From NCBI GenBank assembly GCA_903933715.1, contig CAIZLD010000058.1:1-51336 (forward strand): a DNA stretch of 51,336 nt, given 5' to 3'. Shown piece by piece: positions 1 to 8,708 of the stretch (its first letter is position 1; each line of letters starts with the position of its first letter). Source of the DNA: an uncultured Spartobacteria bacterium (GTDB taxonomy: Bacteria; Verrucomicrobiota; Verrucomicrobiia; Chthoniobacterales; Chthoniobacteraceae). The position numbers were made by a program, and so were the translations under genes. The notes under the pieces were generated by a model. It saw nothing but the letters and a program-made list of their open reading frames with translations, was not told the DNA's origin and ran no database searches.

Positions 1-128
1 GCCTCCAGAGCGTAAAGGTTTTGCAGGTGCTTGAGGATCCAGCCCGCCACCCGTGGCGACTGTTCCCTGGCTTCATGGAACTTGCGCCGCACATGGGCCA
101 TGCAGCCCGCCAGCACGATCTGACCGCG
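1..128 (-). pseudogene. IS66-family transposase fragment
   Basis: Read on the minus strand, this stretch is open and gives a peptide with the core LAGCMAHVRRKFHEA, followed by WILKHLQNLYALE. That matches the conserved central region of IS66-type DDE transposases, where an AGCWAHARRKF-like motif precedes a long helical segment. The reading frame runs off the left edge of the window. Its N-terminal side stops abruptly at about 128-142, where sequence of an oppositely oriented serine recombinase begins. Both genes are therefore broken at the same junction, through insertion plus deletion, recombination or a misassembly. The fragment cannot be functional as seen here. The family call rests on motif recognition only. 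Confidence 0.75.
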
Positions 129-141
129 CCTCTTTGCAAAG

Positions 142-1431
142 TACGACGTCCGCGAAAGAAAGCTCGTCATCAACCCAGCGGAAGCTGAAGTAGTGAAAAT
201 CTGTTTCCAGACCTATCTTGAGCAGTCAGGCCTCATCGAAACCGTGCTCGAACTCAATCGGAGAGGTTTGAAAACAAAGGCCTTTGTCAGCCGTAAGGGT
301 CGTATTCAGGAACCCCACTCCTGGGTAGCCAATGCCCTCCACAAAGTCCTCTCCAATCCCCTCTACCACGGTGCCATTCGGCACAAGAGCAGCGAATATC
401 CCGGCGAGCACGAGGCGATTATCGATGATGACCTCTGGAATGCGGTGCAAACCAAATTGCGAGAACACCAGCCGGAATTCCGCAAAACATCCGGCCACCT
501 TAATGAAATTGCGACCGCAAAAACCCGCCTCATTCATCCCCTCAAAGGGTTCATCTTTGGCATCGACGGACAGGCACTCACCCCGACCTATACCAACAAA
601 AGCCAAAAAGCCGCCAACGGCACCAAAACCCGCAAACGCTACCGCTACTACGTTTCACAGCAGGCGATCCGCCAAGGTTACGGTTCATCGCCGCTCAAGA
701 CTCTCAGTGCCTCACTCATAGAGGATGCTGTGCGCCGGATGCTGATCCATGCCTTGCCTGCTCTTTCTGAATACATTCCATCAGGAGAACTCTCCTCTTC
801 CGAAATCCGCCATCGGTTAGGCATGCATGCCACCTACCTCGCCCAGCTCGATACGCCGGTAGAGTTCGCCAAGTGGCTAAAAGCAACTTCCCCGCGGATT
901 GTGGTGGGATCCGACACTCTTGCTATCCATATCCTGAAGGAAAATCTTCCCAAACTGGCCTTATCCACACCTGATGAATCTGCGGAGACACAAACTCTTC
1001 CGCCTTCCATCCCGACTATCATGACGGAGGAGGGAGACCGGATAATCCTATCAGCAAACATCTCCTTCAAACCTCGCCGTGGCCGATCCCAAATCATCGA
1101 CAGAAAGACCGGCAAAGCCATCACAGCTCGCAGCACCGCTCCCAACCCCGCCTTGATCCAGACCATTGCACAAGCCGAATTCTGGAGATCGGAGCTACTC
1201 CTTCAGCCGGAAAAGTCCCTCGAAAAGATCACCGCGGAATACGGAGTAAAGCCCAGATACATCAGAAGGCTTCTCAACGCCGCCTATCTTGCCCCTGCCA
1301 TCAAGCGGGCGATATTCCAGGGTATCCATCCTGCCCATCTACAAGTGCAGGATCTCATCGCCGAGCACTCGCTCGACTGGCAATCGCAGCTGCAGGAACT
1401 CGGGTTCGACGATTCCACCGCTGTCGCCTGA
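142..1431 (+). pseudogene. Serine site-specific recombinase, N-terminal catalytic domain missing
   Basis: Large serine recombinases cut and rejoin DNA at att or res sites using an N-terminal resolvase domain. What remains here starts in the middle of the protein, at YDVRERKLVINPAEAEVV, the start of the recombinase (PF07508-like) domain, which continues through YLEQSGLIETVLELNRRG. A zinc-ribbon-like region follows (LKGFIFGIDGQALTPTYTNK, then RYRYYVSQQ) in which the usual cysteines are absent, as in some related recombinases. The C-terminal part contains ITAEYGVKPRYIRRLL, a helix-turn-helix-like tail typical of this family. The catalytic serine domain, normally about 150 residues, is absent and is replaced upstream by the IS66 fragment. 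A GTG at 193 could in principle restart translation, but the product would have no active site. I call it a 5'-truncated pseudogene. The downstream folded region could be related to its former element. Confidence 0.8.
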
Positions 1432-1505
1432 CCGGGCTCCCCCTTCCAAGGGACACCATCGGTTCCGACTTTACTTCTCCCTCTGGAACAAGGAAATTTG
1501 CCGAA

Positions 1506-1700
1506 GCTGGCGAGAGCCAGCCGGGACTTGATAACCCCGTCATAAACGGCTGGCAATAGCCGAAATCCTATTGCCGTTTCCGGGCTATATTTATATGGCC
1601 GGGAGGCGGCGGTGCATGTCCAGACCTCACGGTTAAAGACCGTCGCGGCTGTTTTATGACGGCTTATCAACTCCCGGCCTCCTTCGGAAGCATCCGAAGG
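1506..1700. other. Multibranched inverted-repeat element (possible structured RNA or recombination site)
   Basis: This non-coding gap of about 300 bases is dense in complementary arms. A 6-bp hairpin with a GAGA tetraloop lies at 1506-1521. A long imperfect stem of about 27 pairs joins 1522-1550 to 1648-1676, with one bulge at 1655, a small C-rich internal loop and one C.C mismatch. Inside it are a perfect 8-bp hairpin (1552-1559 with 1568-1575), a weaker one near 1584-1599 and a 5-bp hairpin (1629-1633 with 1639-1643). A 7-bp hairpin (1681-1687 with 1694-1700) follows. No T-run follows, so it is not an ordinary terminator. It lies between a broken recombinase and a small membrane-protein gene. 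It could be a folded RNA, a single-strand recombination site or a non-autonomous element; I do not recognise a known family. Confidence 0.6.
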
Positions 1701-1735
1701 GGGCTGAGTTGAAACCAAAAAACAGCCAAGGACAT

Positions 1736-2272
1736 ATGACAACCACCCCTCCTTCCGAAAACACGCTTGCCCGTTGGTATTATGCGGATGCCAATAATCA
1801 GCCGGTCGGCCCTGTGACCGTCGAAACCCTCCATTCCCTTCTCCTGAGCGGGACCATTACTTTTGACACGCTCGTGCTGCCAAAAGATGGAGGGAGCCAA
1901 TGGCAACCCTGCCATACCGTTTTCACCGGACAGAAGCCGCTTGTTCCGATTCCTCCACGCACGATGATAAAAACGGAAGCGACTCAAAAGTGCCCCTTTT
2001 GCGCGGAGTTGATCTCCATCGAAGCCAAGAAGTGCAAGCACTGCGGAGAGACGCTCGACGTCACTTTGCGGGCTGCCGAGGAAGCCAAACGGAACGCTCA
2101 AAATCCAATGGTCTTCATGAACGCGGCAGGAGGAGGAACCGCCGTCATTTCCTCCGATAAAAAGAGATTTCCTCATCTCATACATCTTCTCGTTACCCTG
2201 TGCACTTGGGGATTATGGGGAATCATCTGGCTGCTCCATTACCTCTTCAGGGACCGGAACTACTACCGGTAA
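1736..2272 (+). CDS. GYF-domain, zinc-ribbon membrane protein
   Basis: The predicted protein has 178 residues. The N-terminal part (WYYADANNQPVGPVTVETLH) is a GYF_2/DUF4339-type domain, in which a WYY-GPV pattern precedes a surface-binding fold. A zinc ribbon with two CxxC pairs follows (CPFCAELISIEAKKCKHCGE). The C-terminus holds a hydrophobic segment, LLVTLCTWGLWGIIWLLHYL, ending in a basic tail, so the protein is probably a tail-anchored inner-membrane protein. I chose the ATG at 1736 because AAGGA lies just upstream; a TTG at 1709 is in frame but lacks such a site. The function is unknown. A second GYF-domain protein sits at the right edge of the window, also in accessory DNA. Nothing suggests an enzymatic role. 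Confidence 0.7.
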   Translation: MTTTPPSENTLARWYYADANNQPVGPVTVETLHSLLLSGTITFDTLVLPKDGGSQWQPCHTVFTGQKPLVPIPPRTMIKTEATQKCPFCAELISIEAKKCKHCGETLDVTLRAAEEAKRNAQNPMVFMNAAGGGTAVISSDKKRFPHLIHLLVTLCTWGLWGIIWLLHYLFRDRNYYR

Positions 2273-2477
2273 GCGGTTGAAACCTCGAACCTCCTCTCAG
2301 AATTCCGAAAACCGGAAAAGTGAACCACGACCTGGATCAGTTTGAGAGAGGCGTCCCGAAATTGGGCATGCTGGAAGAAAATCCAGGACTCCCGGCAAAC
2401 AGAGAGAGCCGCGAACCCGCGGAAACAAGGGGCTGGAGGGGCCTGAAAGTGAACCAGCCAGTTTTTCTCTCAAAAAC

Positions 2478-2568
<91 letters not shown>

Positions 2569-2778
2569 ATTGCGTTCATTTGAGCGATTTACCACCCGCA
2601 TGCCGGGCTCCATATCGGTAACGCTCTCTTCCGAAAACGTGACGCATCTATTTCGCTTGGTTTGCCCGGTTCGGCAAGCAAATAAATATTCGCACGGTCC
2701 CGCAGGCGCAATGTTTTGAGACGGTCTCTTTTTCCTCGCTTCCGGCCCGCTTTTGGACCGATTCTTCGGGCTGGCATT

Positions 2779-3474
2779 ATGGCTCTTACGATTCATGAAC
2801 TCCCGCCCGAGGATCGCCCCCGGGAAAAACTGGCTTTGCGCGGGCCCGATGCGCTCAACGATTGCGAATTAATCGCAATTTTGCTCCGCACCGGGATGCA
2901 GGGGGCCAATGCCATTGAGGTGGCCCGCCAGTTGCTCGCGCGGTTTGGTTCGCTGGGAGCTTTGGCTCGCTGTTCGGTCAAAGAGCTGGGCGAAATTAAG
3001 GGGATCGGTCCGGCCAAGGCGGTGCAACTCGCCGCCGCGTTCGGATTGGGCGCGCGGCTGGCCAGGGAATCGGTTTCCCGCCTGAAAATGGATGAGCCCC
3101 GCTTGATTTGCGAATTGCTTGGCCCGGATTTGCGCGCGCTGCATCAGGAATCGTTGCGCGTGGTGTTGCTCGATACGCGCCTGCAATTACTGCGGGTTGA
3201 GGAAGTATCGCTCGGCTCGATGGATCAGAGCGTGGCCCATCCGCGTGAGATTTTCCGTCCGGCGCTCATTTATTCGGCTTATGCAATGATCGTGGCCCAC
3301 AATCACCCCTCGGGCGATCCAACCCCGAGCGAGGCCGACCAGCGTTTGACCCGGCGGTTAAAGGAAGCGGCCACGCTGCTTCAAATTTCCCTGTTCGATC
3401 ACGTCATCATCGGCGCGCCCGGTTCCAACGGGGGGCGCGGCTACGTCAGTTTCAAGGAGCTCGGGCTGCTTTAG
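2779..3474 (+). CDS. radC: RadC family JAB-domain protein
   Basis: This 231-residue protein belongs to the RadC (UPF0758) family. It has an N-terminal UPF0758 region beginning HELPPEDRPREKL, then a helix-hairpin-helix segment (LGEIKGIGPAKAVQLAAAF, about residues 72-90), then a JAB1/MPN metal-binding domain with the HNHPSGDPTPSEAD signature near residue 175. The motif suggests a zinc-dependent protease or isopeptidase fold, but the biochemical role of RadC proteins is not settled, and the old link to recombination repair is doubtful. The ATG at 2779 gives the usual family start; the longer in-frame extension to 2716 is Arg/Phe-rich and does not look like RadC. The gene stands alone between tRNA-Ser and a palindromic repeat. 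Confidence 0.92.
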   Translation: MALTIHELPPEDRPREKLALRGPDALNDCELIAILLRTGMQGANAIEVARQLLARFGSLGALARCSVKELGEIKGIGPAKAVQLAAAFGLGARLARESVSRLKMDEPRLICELLGPDLRALHQESLRVVLLDTRLQLLRVEEVSLGSMDQSVAHPREIFRPALIYSAYAMIVAHNHPSGDPTPSEADQRLTRRLKEAATLLQISLFDHVIIGAPGSNGGRGYVSFKELGLL

Positions 3475-3503
3475 AATAGCGACGGTGTCTGCATTTTTTA
3501 ATC

Positions 3504-3580
3504 TCTCGCAAAGACGCCAAGCCGCAAAGGAAAAGACAACAAGGCACACCTCTTCTTTGCGCCTTTGCGTTTTTGCGAGA
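3504..3580. repeat. Palindromic repeat, CTCGCAAAGACGC family, copy 1
   Basis: TCTCGCAAAGACGCC on the left is mirrored by GCCTTTGCGTTTTTGCGAGA on the right, so the unit can form a long imperfect hairpin. A second copy of the same design lies at 33125-33199. A GAATCCGTGAAC sequence just downstream (about 3600-3611) resembles the end of the other intergenic repeat family in this window. Confidence 0.75.
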
Positions 3581-3618
3581 AACAAATTCCTCTTCAGGCT
3601 GGAATCCGTGAACAGTTC

Positions 3619-5247
3619 TTAATCCACAAACCGTTGGGCGATCGGCATGCGCCGCCCGATGCCGAACGCGCGGCTGGTGACTTTGATGCCCGGCGCAGCC
3701 TGGTTGCGTTTGTATTCGTTCAGGTCGACTTTGCGGGCGATCCAGCGCACGGTGGCTTCGTCGTAGCCTTGAGCGATGATGTCCCGCGCGGTGAGATTTT
3801 CCTCGATGTAAAGCGCGAGCACCCGGTCGAGCAGATCGTACGGGGGCAGCGTGTCCTGGTCTTTTTGATCCGGCTTAAGCTCGGCGCTGGGCGGTTTTTC
3901 GATGCTGGAGCGGGGAATCCATTCCCGGTCCCGGTTGATGTAGCGGGCCAGTTCGTAAACCTGCGTTTTGGGAACGTCGCTCAAAATCGCCAGCCCCCCC
4001 GCCATGTCGCCGTACAGCGTGCAGTAGCCGACGGCCAGCTCGCTTTTATTTCCGGTGCTTAGCAGGAGATGTCCGAGTTTGTTGGAGAGCGCCATCAGCA
4101 CCATGCATCGCAGCCGGGGTTGCATGTTTTCTTCGGTCGTATCCTGGGGGAGCCCCTCAAATTCCGGGGCGAGCAGCGACTGGAAGGTCTCAAATGGATT
4201 TTGAATCGAAATGATCGGGCAGCGGATGCCGAAATTGCGGGCCAGGGCCAGCGCATCGTCGATGCTCCCTTGCGAGGAATATTGCGTCGGCATGGCAACC
4301 CCGTGGACGTTTTCGGCCCCGAGCGCGTGGACGGCAATCGCGGCGGTGACAGCGGAATCGATCCCGCCGCTCAACCCTAATACCACTCCTTTGAAGCCGC
4401 ACTTGCGCAGGTAATCGCGCAGGCCCAGCGAGAGCGCCTCGAACAGTTCCTTGGCCTCCTCTTTGGGCGGGCAGCCGGGGAGCGGCGCGCTTTCGGTATC
4501 GACGATTTGGATCGATTCCGCAAACGCCGGGAGTTGCGCGAGCAGTTGGCCGCCTGCGGCGACCGCCAGGGAGTTGCCGTCGAAAACCAACTGGTCGTTG
4601 CCGCCGACCGCGTTGCAGTAAAAAATCGGGACGTTATGCTGGGCGGCCAGGGCCGAGAGCATTTCGCAGCGGCGCGACGGTTTGCCGAGGCAAAACGGGG
4701 AGGCGCTCAAATTGAGAATCATTTCCGCTCCCGCGCTGATGAGGGCGCACAACGGATCAAACTCATACAAACGCCGGGGCAGGTATTTCTCGGTCCAGAT
4801 ATCTTCGCAAAGGGTGATCCCGATGCGCCGTCCGTTGATGACGACCGGGGCGAGCGTTTCCGCCGGTTGGAAATAGCGGTCCTCGTCAAAAACATCGTAG
4901 GTGGGGAGCAGCGATTTGAAGACGCGCTGGATCGGCTCGCCGCGTTGGAGCACGGCGGCGGCGTTGTGGAAAGGCCGCCCCGAACCGGGGTTGTAATCGA
5001 TATAGCCGACCAGCAGCGGCACTTCGCCCACTTGCGCGTGCAATGCCTCGAGCGCTTCCAGATTGAGCGGCACAAACCGCGATTTAAACACAAGATCCTG
5101 GGGCGGGTAGCCGGTGATGGCCAACTCGGGCGTGAGGACCAGTTCGGCTCCCTGGGCGACGAGTTGACGGTAGGCGGAAACGATTTTGTCCCGGTTCCCG
5201 GAGATATCGCCGACGGTGGGATTAATCTGGGCAAAGCCGATCTTCAT
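3619..5247 (-). CDS. nadE: Glutamine-dependent NAD+ synthetase
   Basis: NadE performs the last step of NAD synthesis, amidating nicotinate adenine dinucleotide with ammonia from glutamine and using ATP. The 542-residue length fits the two-domain form. The N-terminal nitrilase-like glutaminase domain shows the Glu (TPELAITGYPPQDL), Lys (FKSLLPTYDVFDEDRYF) and Cys (GITLCEDIW) of the catalytic triad. The C-terminal synthetase domain has the ATP pyrophosphatase P-loop LGLSGGIDSAVTAA and the family motif STGNKSELAVGYCTLYGD. The start ATG lies 6 bp after the stop of a 58-residue membrane protein, so the two are probably co-transcribed. Confidence 0.96.
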   Translation of the reverse strand: MKIGFAQINPTVGDISGNRDKIVSAYRQLVAQGAELVLTPELAITGYPPQDLVFKSRFVPLNLEALEALHAQVGEVPLLVGYIDYNPGSGRPFHNAAAVLQRGEPIQRVFKSLLPTYDVFDEDRYFQPAETLAPVVINGRRIGITLCEDIWTEKYLPRRLYEFDPLCALISAGAEMILNLSASPFCLGKPSRRCEMLSALAAQHNVPIFYCNAVGGNDQLVFDGNSLAVAAGGQLLAQLPAFAESIQIVDTESAPLPGCPPKEEAKELFEALSLGLRDYLRKCGFKGVVLGLSGGIDSAVTAAIAVHALGAENVHGVAMPTQYSSQGSIDDALALARNFGIRCPIISIQNPFETFQSLLAPEFEGLPQDTTEENMQPRLRCMVLMALSNKLGHLLLSTGNKSELAVGYCTLYGDMAGGLAILSDVPKTQVYELARYINRDREWIPRSSIEKPPSAELKPDQKDQDTLPPYDLLDRVLALYIEENLTARDIIAQGYDEATVRWIARKVDLNEYKRNQAAPGIKVTSRAFGIGRRMPIAQRFVD

Positions 5248-5253
5248 GGCGTG

Positions 5254-5430
5254 CTAAAACCGGCGCGGGGTGGGGCGTGGAGTGGCGTGGATGCCGGAGT
5301 TGCTGTAGCCGCCGTTGACCGCTTCATCGGCTCCCACGATGATCCCCTTGTAAACGTAGACGTAGCCGACTGCTACGAAGGCTCCGGCCAGCATCACAAG
5401 GATCAGTTTTTGAAGAAAAGTGTGTTGCAT
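5254..5430 (-). CDS. Small single-pass membrane protein
   Basis: A 58-codon ORF begins MQHTFLQKLILVMLAGAFVA and continues VGYVYVYKGIIVGADEAVNG, ending in an Arg/Pro-rich tail (TPRPTPRRF). One hydrophobic helix spans about residues 8-27; the rest is short and polar. It lies immediately upstream of nadE on the same strand, with 6 bp between stop and start, and downstream of a CPBP protease gene. I do not recognise a family. The tight spacing, intact ATG and clean membrane helix argue that it is a real small gene and not chance, but the ribosome-binding site is weak. Confidence 0.5.
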   Translation of the reverse strand: MQHTFLQKLILVMLAGAFVAVGYVYVYKGIIVGADEAVNGGYSNSGIHATPRPTPRRF

Positions 5431-5465
5431 CGGTTGCGCCTAAAATAGCGAACCTCTTGCCGTTG

Positions 5466-6140
5466 TCACCAGAAACCCCACTGCCGGGTCGCCATAATGT
5501 AGAAGCCCAGCAAAAGATTGGTGATCGCATGGGCCAAAACACACGAGCTTAAGCTGCGGGTGCGCACGGCAACCCAATTAAAGAGAGCCCCGGTGAGCAG
5601 CGCGGGGACGAAATCCGGCCCCCAATGGGCCAGGGCAAAGAGCAGCGTGACTCCTCCGAACGAAAACCAGGAAAACGAGCCGATCGGAATGGAAAGAAAA
5701 TCTTCCTTAATCAGGTAGCGAAGCAAAAACCCGCGCCAGAAGATCTCTTCCAGAAACGGGACGACGACCGCCAGCCTCAAAAAGCGCATCCCAAGATTCC
5801 CCCAATAAAGCAGAGAACCGGGCGGGAAAAGGGTCGGGTCGAACCCATCGAGCCGGGGCGGAAATTTTAACAACTCCTGGGGGGCAAGCCACAACCCAAG
5901 GACAAGCAGCGCAATCGCGCTCGCAAAAAACCAGCCTTGGGGCGGCTTGAATTCGTAGCGCCGCCAGTAGAAAGCCACCAAGCCTCCGCAAACCACCGTC
6001 TGCAAAGGGAAGATCCAGTATTTCGGTTGGGCTAAAAAGTAGTTGCTCCAGCCCAAGGTTGCCATGACATCCCCCAAACAGAGGAGAAGCATGAAAACCA
6101 CAAACGGGGCAATATAAGCGTAAAACGTCGAATTTTTCAC
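5466..6140 (-). CDS. CPBP family intramembrane metalloprotease (CAAX protease-related)
   Basis: This 224-residue integral membrane protein has several hydrophobic helices. It carries the conserved CPBP/Abi motifs: EEIFWRGFL (metal-binding Glu pair, about residue 131), FALAHWGPD (first His motif) and HAITN (second His motif) near the C-terminus. Family members cleave membrane proteins or act as bacteriocin-immunity factors. The overall layout, with an early YWIFPLQT segment and a WRRY motif, resembles the pepcterm_CAAX subgroup found in exosortase-containing bacteria, but no exosortase gene is visible here, so that subgroup call is tentative. The start is a GTG without a clear Shine-Dalgarno sequence. 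It precedes the small membrane protein and nadE on the same strand. Confidence 0.85.
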   Translation of the reverse strand: MKNSTFYAYIAPFVVFMLLLCLGDVMATLGWSNYFLAQPKYWIFPLQTVVCGGLVAFYWRRYEFKPPQGWFFASAIALLVLGLWLAPQELLKFPPRLDGFDPTLFPPGSLLYWGNLGMRFLRLAVVVPFLEEIFWRGFLLRYLIKEDFLSIPIGSFSWFSFGGVTLLFALAHWGPDFVPALLTGALFNWVAVRTRSLSSCVLAHAITNLLLGFYIMATRQWGFW

Positions 6141-6389
6141 TGGGAGGTGCTTTATTGAATTTCAAATTAATAAAGATCAATCCAGATAAAATTTAAAATA
6201 AACGTCGTTGCCCCCCTTTTTTTGTAATGACCGGAAGGTTTTTGGCATTGAGGATGCTTCGATTCTTTTTAAAACCATGCTCTCTGCTCCAAAAAACAAG
6301 CGTGCGCTTCCTCGGACTCTGTATTAGAAAGGCCGTGATTTTACTTGCGAGAACTTTTGGTCGTCTCGATTGCGCACCCATAGAAATTC

Positions 6390-7496
6390 ATGTCCAAACC
6401 TCCTTCTTCCGCGATCGGTATTGATGTTGGCAGGCATTCAATCAAAGCCGTTGTGCTCGCCCGGCGAGGCTCCAACCGGGTGGCGCTCACCGATTTTGCC
6501 ATCTTGGAAACCGACGAAAAGCCGGTCACCAAAGAGCAGGAGACCGGGGATAAACCGTTTTCTGTGAACGACGATGCGTCCCAGGCGGGGTGGCTGGATC
6601 GCCTGGAGGGGAATTTGCGCAAACTGCTGCTTCAACTCGGAGGCCATGCCAAAGCCTGCGGGATCGCGGTCTCTCACGAAGAGGCGATGGTGCGCATCCT
6701 GGAGCAAAACACGATTCCGCCCGCGTTATTACGCGACGCTCTCCGCATCAATGGCCCGATGCTTTTAAGCCAGGATTGCCGCGACTGGGTGATCGACTGC
6801 GCCGCCATTACCTCCAGCGAGCCGACCCCCGCCGACCAAAAACCGGGCGATTCCAGCACGCATTACCTGGTGGGCGGGTTGCCTCGAAAGCATGTGGCCA
6901 AAGTCCACGAGGCTTGCGTCAAAAACAAACTCGCCGACACCCTTTTCCAGCTCCCTCCGATCGCCCTCTTTAATGCCTTTGAATTCAGCAACCCGGAGGC
7001 ATTCGGCACCCAGGCGTTTGTGCTGGTGGATATCGGCCACTTTTCCTCCACCGTCATTGTCGGGGTCAAAGGGGAGCTGGTTTTGGTGCGAACTCTCGAT
7101 TACGGAGGCTCCCAATTTGCCGACCAGCTGATCCTCCATGGGGCGGCCAGCCTGGAGGAAGTCATTGCCATGCTCGCCGAAGAGGAGGTCTTGACGATTG
7201 AAAACGCCCGGCTTTCCCTGACCGAACTGGTCCGGCTCATCAGCTCCTCGATCGGGTTTTTTGAAGCCCGGCGCGAAGAGACAATGCCCCGGGTTTACCT
7301 CTCGGGCGGGTTGGCCAAATTGCCGGCAATTTCCAAACTGCTCACCGAAGAGCTCCGGGTGCCGTGCGAAAAATGGGATCCATTTTACAAATGCGAATTG
7401 GGGCTCTCCAACGGTCGTAAAAGCGCGCTCGCCGAGCAGTTGCCGATCCTGGCAGTCGCTTGCGGTGCGGCGGCGGAAATTTTGAAAGGCCAATAA
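6390..7496 (+). CDS. pilM: PilM-like actin-fold ATPase of type IV pilus assembly
   Basis: PilM is a cytoplasmic actin/FtsA-like protein that binds the PilN N-terminus and links the inner-membrane alignment complex to the pilus motor. The 368-residue product shows the actin-fold nucleotide motifs: AIGIDVGRHSIKAVVL at the N-terminus (phosphate 1), FVLVDIGHFSSTVIVG (phosphate 2, about residue 207) and VYLSGGLAKLPAISKLL (adenosine motif, about residue 304). It is the first gene of an operon with PilN-, PilO- and PilP-like genes, separated from the next by only a few bases. The 250-bp gap upstream is AT-rich and probably holds the promoter, although I cannot fix one with confidence. Confidence 0.87.
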   Translation: MSKPPSSAIGIDVGRHSIKAVVLARRGSNRVALTDFAILETDEKPVTKEQETGDKPFSVNDDASQAGWLDRLEGNLRKLLLQLGGHAKACGIAVSHEEAMVRILEQNTIPPALLRDALRINGPMLLSQDCRDWVIDCAAITSSEPTPADQKPGDSSTHYLVGGLPRKHVAKVHEACVKNKLADTLFQLPPIALFNAFEFSNPEAFGTQAFVLVDIGHFSSTVIVGVKGELVLVRTLDYGGSQFADQLILHGAASLEEVIAMLAEEEVLTIENARLSLTELVRLISSSIGFFEARREETMPRVYLSGGLAKLPAISKLLTEELRVPCEKWDPFYKCELGLSNGRKSALAEQLPILAVACGAAAEILKGQ

Positions 7497-7500
7497 ACCG

Positions 7501-8145
7501 ATGGCACTCCACATCAACCTTTATCACGAAATCCACAGGCAGGCGGCCCGGGAACGGCGCGATCCGATCAAGCTGGCCAGCCTGGGTCTGCTGTTGATCC
7601 TCCTCACCCTGGTACTCTGGTATTTTTACCGGGCATCGGAAGTTCGGAAACTCGAAATCCGCCGCAACGAACTCAAAGATCAATGGGCGCGTCTGGAACC
7701 GCGCCTGAAAGAGGCGCTCGAGAAAGAACCCAAATTGCTTCTCCAGCAAAAGAGCAACGAGGAGTTGGTGGAGCGGTTGCATGGCCGGTTCTACTGGGCT
7801 CCCCTGCTCGCCAAATTGCAGGCGATCGTCCCGGAAAACGTGCAAATCACCGCAGTCATTGGCGATGTTGACGTCTCCAAAGAAGGGAAGAAGCTGCCGA
7901 TGAGCCTCCTGCTCCGGGGGGTCGCGGCCGGGACGCTGCCCCGGGCGGCGGCTGAAGAGTTCCGGCAATCAATGCAAGCCGGGCTTTCACAAAGTTACAG
8001 CGAGGTTTCGGCGGTTTTTGATGCCAATTCCCTTGAGGACGGGCTCGAAATGGTCCAACTCAATGGACAGACCCTCCCGACGGCGAATTTTGCAATCCGC
8101 ATTCTCTTCAAAAAACCAGCTCCCGAAGCGCCCCAACCGAAATGA
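7501..8145 (+). CDS. pilN: PilN-like bitopic pilus assembly protein
   Basis: The 214-residue product starts MALHINLYHEIHRQAARER, which resembles the short cytoplasmic PilN motif (INLLP-like) that docks into PilM. One transmembrane helix follows (LGLLLILLTLVLWYF, about residues 28-42), then a charged coiled-coil-like stretch and a periplasmic domain of alternating strands and helices beginning near LLAKLQAIVPENVQITAV. This is the PilN layout, although sequence divergence is high. It lies 4 bp after pilM, and its stop overlaps the start of the next gene in ATGA. Verrucomicrobial homologues are annotated variously, so the symbol reflects architecture and position. Confidence 0.72.
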   Translation: MALHINLYHEIHRQAARERRDPIKLASLGLLLILLTLVLWYFYRASEVRKLEIRRNELKDQWARLEPRLKEALEKEPKLLLQQKSNEELVERLHGRFYWAPLLAKLQAIVPENVQITAVIGDVDVSKEGKKLPMSLLLRGVAAGTLPRAAAEEFRQSMQAGLSQSYSEVSAVFDANSLEDGLEMVQLNGQTLPTANFAIRILFKKPAPEAPQPK

Positions 8146-8708
8146 AGCTCAACAAAGATCAGATCCAAAAAGCGGGATTGGTAGGGATGGCTGCTGCCGG
8201 CTTTTTTTACTATTACGCTGTGGAAATGCTGGGCCCCCTCTCTGTCAGCGCCGCCAGAGCCGTCAATGAAACCGCCGGGTTTCAGAAAAAAATCAATGAA
8301 GCCAAACCAAAGATCGCCCATGCGGCGGCGGTCGAAGTCGGGGATCCGAATTCCGCCGTTGCCCGGGAAGTTTACGAAATCCTGAAAAAGAGCATCCCGT
8401 CCGGGGAGCCGATCGCCTGGTTTCCGACGCGACTGACCGGATTCTTCAGAAAAGCCGGGATTCAAAAGCAGAATTTTCGCTGCAACCCAGACCCGGTGGA
8501 GCCCAGTTTTCCCGGATACAAGACCTCGTCCTGGGTGATCGAAATCCCCGGCGTGAATTTTGCCACCCTGGGCAAAGCGCTGGCGGCCCTGGAAAACCAG
8601 GAAGGATTAATCCAGATCACCAACCTCCAAATCGAAGCCAACCGGAAAGAACCGGACCGTCACCATGCCCAAATCTCCGTTTCCACTCTTGTCAAAAGCG
8701 ATAAATAA
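8142..8708 (+). CDS. pilO: PilO-like bitopic pilus assembly protein
   Basis: The 188-residue product has an N-terminal membrane helix (AGLVGMAAAGFFYYYAVEML) followed by a coiled-coil-prone stretch and a periplasmic domain. Position, length and layout match PilO, the partner of PilN in the inner-membrane alignment complex. Sequence identity to textbook PilO is not obvious by eye, so the assignment depends on context. It overlaps the stop of the pilN-like gene by 4 bp. It also overlaps the next gene by 44 bp, which points to a translationally coupled operon. Alternative: a Verrucomicrobiota-specific pilus accessory protein. Confidence 0.6.
   Translation: MKLNKDQIQKAGLVGMAAAGFFYYYAVEMLGPLSVSAARAVNETAGFQKKINEAKPKIAHAAAVEVGDPNSAVAREVYEILKKSIPSGEPIAWFPTRLTGFFRKAGIQKQNFRCNPDPVEPSFPGYKTSSWVIEIPGVNFATLGKALAALENQEGLIQITNLQIEANRKEPDRHHAQISVSTLVKSDK

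Noticed and set aside
2273-2477. An integration site at tRNA-Ser for the left accessory block
   Set aside because: I found no second copy of the tRNA 3' end on the left side, and serine recombinases do not normally use tRNA genes.
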